Positions 6,126-8,366 of a stretch of DNA of 8,366 bases are shown piece by piece. Positions within the stretch are counted from its first letter, which is position 1. Every line of letters begins with the position of its first letter. The position numbers and the translations under genes are program-made. The notes under the pieces are model-generated. The model searched no databases and was not told the origin of the DNA. It saw only the letters and a program-made list of their open reading frames with translations. The stretch lies in contig JALSGI010000861.1 in assembly GCA_026982835.1 (NCBI GenBank), positions 1 to 8,366 on the forward strand, given 5' to 3'. Origin of the DNA: Planctomycetota bacterium. Lineage in GTDB: Bacteria > Planctomycetota > Planctomycetia > Pirellulales > S012-138.

Positions 6126-8168
6126 ATGAAGCTGCCACGCGCCTCGTCTCGGTTGTCGCTTGCTGTGGTTCCCCTGTTTGTGTTGGCCTTGTTGCTGCCG
6201 TCCGGCGGGCTGGCCGAGCTGAAGCAGCCCCGGCCCACCGACCGCTGGATCCTGCAATCGGTGGCCGTGCTGTTGCAGCGGGAGCACATCGCCCGGCACA
6301 AGCTGGACGACGAGATTTCCCAGCGGGCGTTCAAGATGTTCATCGACTCGCTGGACCCCAACCGGCTCTACTTCCTGCAGGCCGACGTGGCGGAGTTTGA
6401 GCCCCTGCGGCGGCAGATCGACGACCTGGTCAGCCAGGGGGAGCTGGCTCCGATCTATCGCCTGTTCAATCGCTTCCTGCAGCGGGTGGACGAGCGGGTC
6501 AAGGTGGCCTTGCAACTGCTGGATGCGGAGCACGATTTCACCGTTCGGGAAGAATTCATCATCGATCGGGAAGATCTCCCCTTTGCCCGCACCGCGGCCG
6601 AGCTGAACCAGCGCTGGCGCAAGCGGATTAAGTACGACCTGCTGAACCAGAAACTGGAAGGCAAATCCTTGGCCGAGGCCCGCCAGACCCTACGCAAACG
6701 CTACCAGGCTTTCGCCCGGCGGATGCACCAGACCGACGGGGACGAGCTGCTGGAGATGTTCCTCAACGCGGTGACCAACTCCCTGGACCCGCACACCAGC
6801 TACCTCTCCCCCAGCACGCTGACCAACTTTGAGATCTCCATGCGGCTGGAGCTGGAGGGGATCGGGGCCTCGCTGCGACAGGACGAAGACGGGGTGATCC
6901 GCGTGGTGAAGATCGTCCCCGGCGGAGCGGCCGACAAGGACGGGCGACTGAAGCCCAAGGACCAGATCATCGCCGTGGGCCAGGGGGAGGAGGGGCCCTG
7001 GGTGGATGTGGTGAACATGAAGCTTTCCGACGCGGTGAAACTCATCCGCGGCAAGCGGGGGACGGTAGTGCGGCTGAAGGTGATCCCCGCCAGCGGCGGC
7101 GAGCCGCGGGTTTATAAGATCACCCGGGCCAAGATCGAGCTGAAGGACAGCGAGGCCCGGGGCGAGGTGATCACCGTGGGCCGCAAGCCCAGCGGCACCC
7201 CTTACCGCATCGGCGTGATCGACCTGCCCAGCTTCTACCTGGACATGAAAGCCGCCCGGCTGAACCTGCCGGATTACAAGAGCTCCAGCCGCGACGTGCG
7301 GCGCATCCTGGAGCGGTTCCGCCGCCAGGGCGTGGACGCCGTGGTGATGGACCTGCGGCGAAACGGCGGCGGGTCGCTTTCCGAGGCGGTGACGCTGACC
7401 GGGCTGTTCATCGACCGGGGGCCCGTGGTCCAGGTCCGCGACGCCGACGGCCAGGTGGAGCTGTTCGAGGACACCGAGCCGGGGGTGGCCTGGGAGGGGC
7501 CGCTGGTGGTGCTGGTGAGCAAGTTCAGCGCCAGTGCCTCGGAGATTTTCGCCGGGGCGATCCAGGACTACCGCCGCGGGCTGGTGGTGGGCGACCACGC
7601 CACCCACGGCAAGGGGACCGTGCAGGTGCTGATGGACCTGTCGCGGCGGCTGTTCCGCTTTGGCGGGGGACCGAAGCTGGGAGCGTTGAAGCTCACCATC
7701 CAGAAGTTCTACCTCCCCGGCGGAAACAGCACCCAGCAACGCGGCGTGCTTTCGGACGTGGAGCTGCCGGCCATTACCACCCACCTGGAGATCGGCGAAC
7801 GCGACCTGGACTTCGCCTTGAAGTTCGACCAGGTCCGCCCGGCCGCCTTCCAGCCGGTGAACATGGTCACCCCCCAGATGATCGCCCTGCTGCGGCAGAA
7901 GTCGGCCCAGCGCGTGGCAGCCAGCCCCCAGTTCCAGAAAGAACTGCAACGCATCGCCCACTACAAGAAGCAAAAAGAGCGAAAAGTCGTCCCGCTTCAC
8001 GAAAAAGAGTTTATGGCCCTGCGCAAGCAGGACACCAAGCTGGAAGACATCTTCGAAGAGGACGATCCGCCGGATGACGGCCACGTGGTCAAGCGGGACT
8101 ACTACCTGGACGAAGTGCTGGCCATCACCGTGGACTACTTGCAATTGCTGCAAGCGCGGCAGAACTGA
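6126..8168 (+). CDS. prc: Tail-specific (C-terminal processing) protease, S41 family
   Basis: This periplasmic serine protease degrades or trims proteins from nonpolar C-terminal tails; in E. coli Prc acts on cell-wall hydrolases and lipoproteins. The ATG at 6126 follows AGAAGGA by eight bases and opens a signal peptide (LSLAVVPLFVLALLLPSGGLA), with probable cleavage after A30. The 680-aa length is close to E. coli Prc. The N-terminal helical domain (about 31-225) includes the family's SLDPNRLYFLQADV (75-88) and NSLDPHTSYLSP (218-229). A PDZ domain spans about 238-325 (GIGASL, PGGAADKDGRLKPKDQI). The S41 core spans about 355-555, with DLRRNGGGSL (409-418), catalytic Ser470 in FSASASE and Lys496 in HGKGTVQ. 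A lysine-rich C-terminal domain, as in Prc/Tsp, follows (about 570-680). The Ser-Lys distance is 26, one more than in E. coli Prc. It appears monocistronic. Confidence 0.95.
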   Translation: MKLPRASSRLSLAVVPLFVLALLLPSGGLAELKQPRPTDRWILQSVAVLLQREHIARHKLDDEISQRAFKMFIDSLDPNRLYFLQADVAEFEPLRRQIDDLVSQGELAPIYRLFNRFLQRVDERVKVALQLLDAEHDFTVREEFIIDREDLPFARTAAELNQRWRKRIKYDLLNQKLEGKSLAEARQTLRKRYQAFARRMHQTDGDELLEMFLNAVTNSLDPHTSYLSPSTLTNFEISMRLELEGIGASLRQDEDGVIRVVKIVPGGAADKDGRLKPKDQIIAVGQGEEGPWVDVVNMKLSDAVKLIRGKRGTVVRLKVIPASGGEPRVYKITRAKIELKDSEARGEVITVGRKPSGTPYRIGVIDLPSFYLDMKAARLNLPDYKSSSRDVRRILERFRRQGVDAVVMDLRRNGGGSLSEAVTLTGLFIDRGPVVQVRDADGQVELFEDTEPGVAWEGPLVVLVSKFSASASEIFAGAIQDYRRGLVVGDHATHGKGTVQVLMDLSRRLFRFGGGPKLGALKLTIQKFYLPGGNSTQQRGVLSDVELPAITTHLEIGERDLDFALKFDQVRPAAFQPVNMVTPQMIALLRQKSAQRVAASPQFQKELQRIAHYKKQKERKVVPLHEKEFMALRKQDTKLEDIFEEDDPPDDGHVVKRDYYLDEVLAITVDYLQLLQARQN

Positions 8169-8222
8169 GTGTTTTGCGGCCTGAGAGCTTGGGTGTGGAA
8201 GAGCGTTTGCGTGAGTACTCCC

Positions 8223-8242
8223 CCCCCCGCTTACGCGGGGGG
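8223..8242. repeat. Perfect 8-bp palindrome, terminator or dispersed repeat
   Basis: CCCCCCGC (8223-8230) and GCGGGGGG (8235-8242) pair perfectly around a TTAC loop, 54 bases after the protease stop. The downstream CTCTTGTT is only mildly T-rich, so termination is possible but not typical. C-rich palindromes of this kind can be scattered genome-wide; only one copy is visible here. Confidence 0.6.
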
Positions 8243-8366
8243 CTCTTGTTGGGCAAGTTGACGCTCTTTTTCGCACCGGAGCGGAAGCTCCCAGTGGCTG
8301 CGGCCCTGCCGCCTCCGCTGGCTGAAGTCGGGTACGTGTTTAGCGTGCCAGCATAAGACGATGCGT

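Noticed and set aside
6690..8276. 528-codon - strand frame opposite the tail protease gene
   Set aside because: It is antisense to a protein with intact catalytic motifs, and no family is recognisable.
8174..8356. Possible 60-aa + strand gene after the protease
   Set aside because: It starts at a TTG without an SD and reads through the C-rich palindrome, giving a Pro/Arg/Gly/Leu-biased product.

Overview
The window is G+C-rich and gene-dense. Its genes are single and often divergent or convergent, start with clear Shine-Dalgarno (SD) sequences, and mostly use codons ending in G or C. The gene set is a bacterial NHLRC2-like lipoprotein, a TIGR00300-type ornithine cyclodeaminase, a full-length Prc/Tsp-type tail protease, and a small protein with a tail like the C-terminal domain of ribosomal protein L7/L12. 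The combination and style suggest a planctomycete, perhaps a Pirellulales or Thermogutta-like lineage. That is inference from style and gene families, because no rRNA or marker gene is present.

Layout: (1) 1-569 holds a leader with a candidate promoter and a 107-aa protein of unknown role on the + strand. (2) 577-2820 on the - strand encodes a 747-aa predicted lipoprotein. It has a thioredoxin-like domain with a C-C-I-N-C motif, a six-bladed NHL propeller and a C-terminal beta domain, the same order as animal NHLRC2. (3) 2821-3031 is a divergent promoter region. (4) 3032-4288 on the + strand encodes a 418-aa TIGR00300 / AgrE-ArgZ-type ornithine cyclodeaminase domain protein standing alone. 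(5) 4289-5642 is a less G+C-rich accessory patch. It holds a structured 380-bp non-coding stretch with inverted repeats, a 95-aa orphan (+), and a convergent HExxH metallopeptidase-like gene (-) that is frameshifted at A-runs. (6) 5643-6125 is non-coding or degenerate and carries a perfect 9-bp GC-only hairpin and a candidate promoter. (7) 6126-8168 on the + strand is a secreted S41 tail-specific protease. (8) 8169-8366 is a spacer with a perfect 8-bp palindrome that may be a terminator or a copy of a dispersed repeat.

The genes do not form one pathway or operon: neighbours alternate strand, with convergent ends at 569/577 and 4956/4931. Two of the exported proteins, the thioredoxin/NHL lipoprotein and the tail protease, act on the cell envelope. 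I see no tRNA, rRNA, CRISPR array, insertion sequence or phage module. The least explained part is the patch at 4289-6125, with an orphan gene, a broken metallopeptidase and several inverted repeats.
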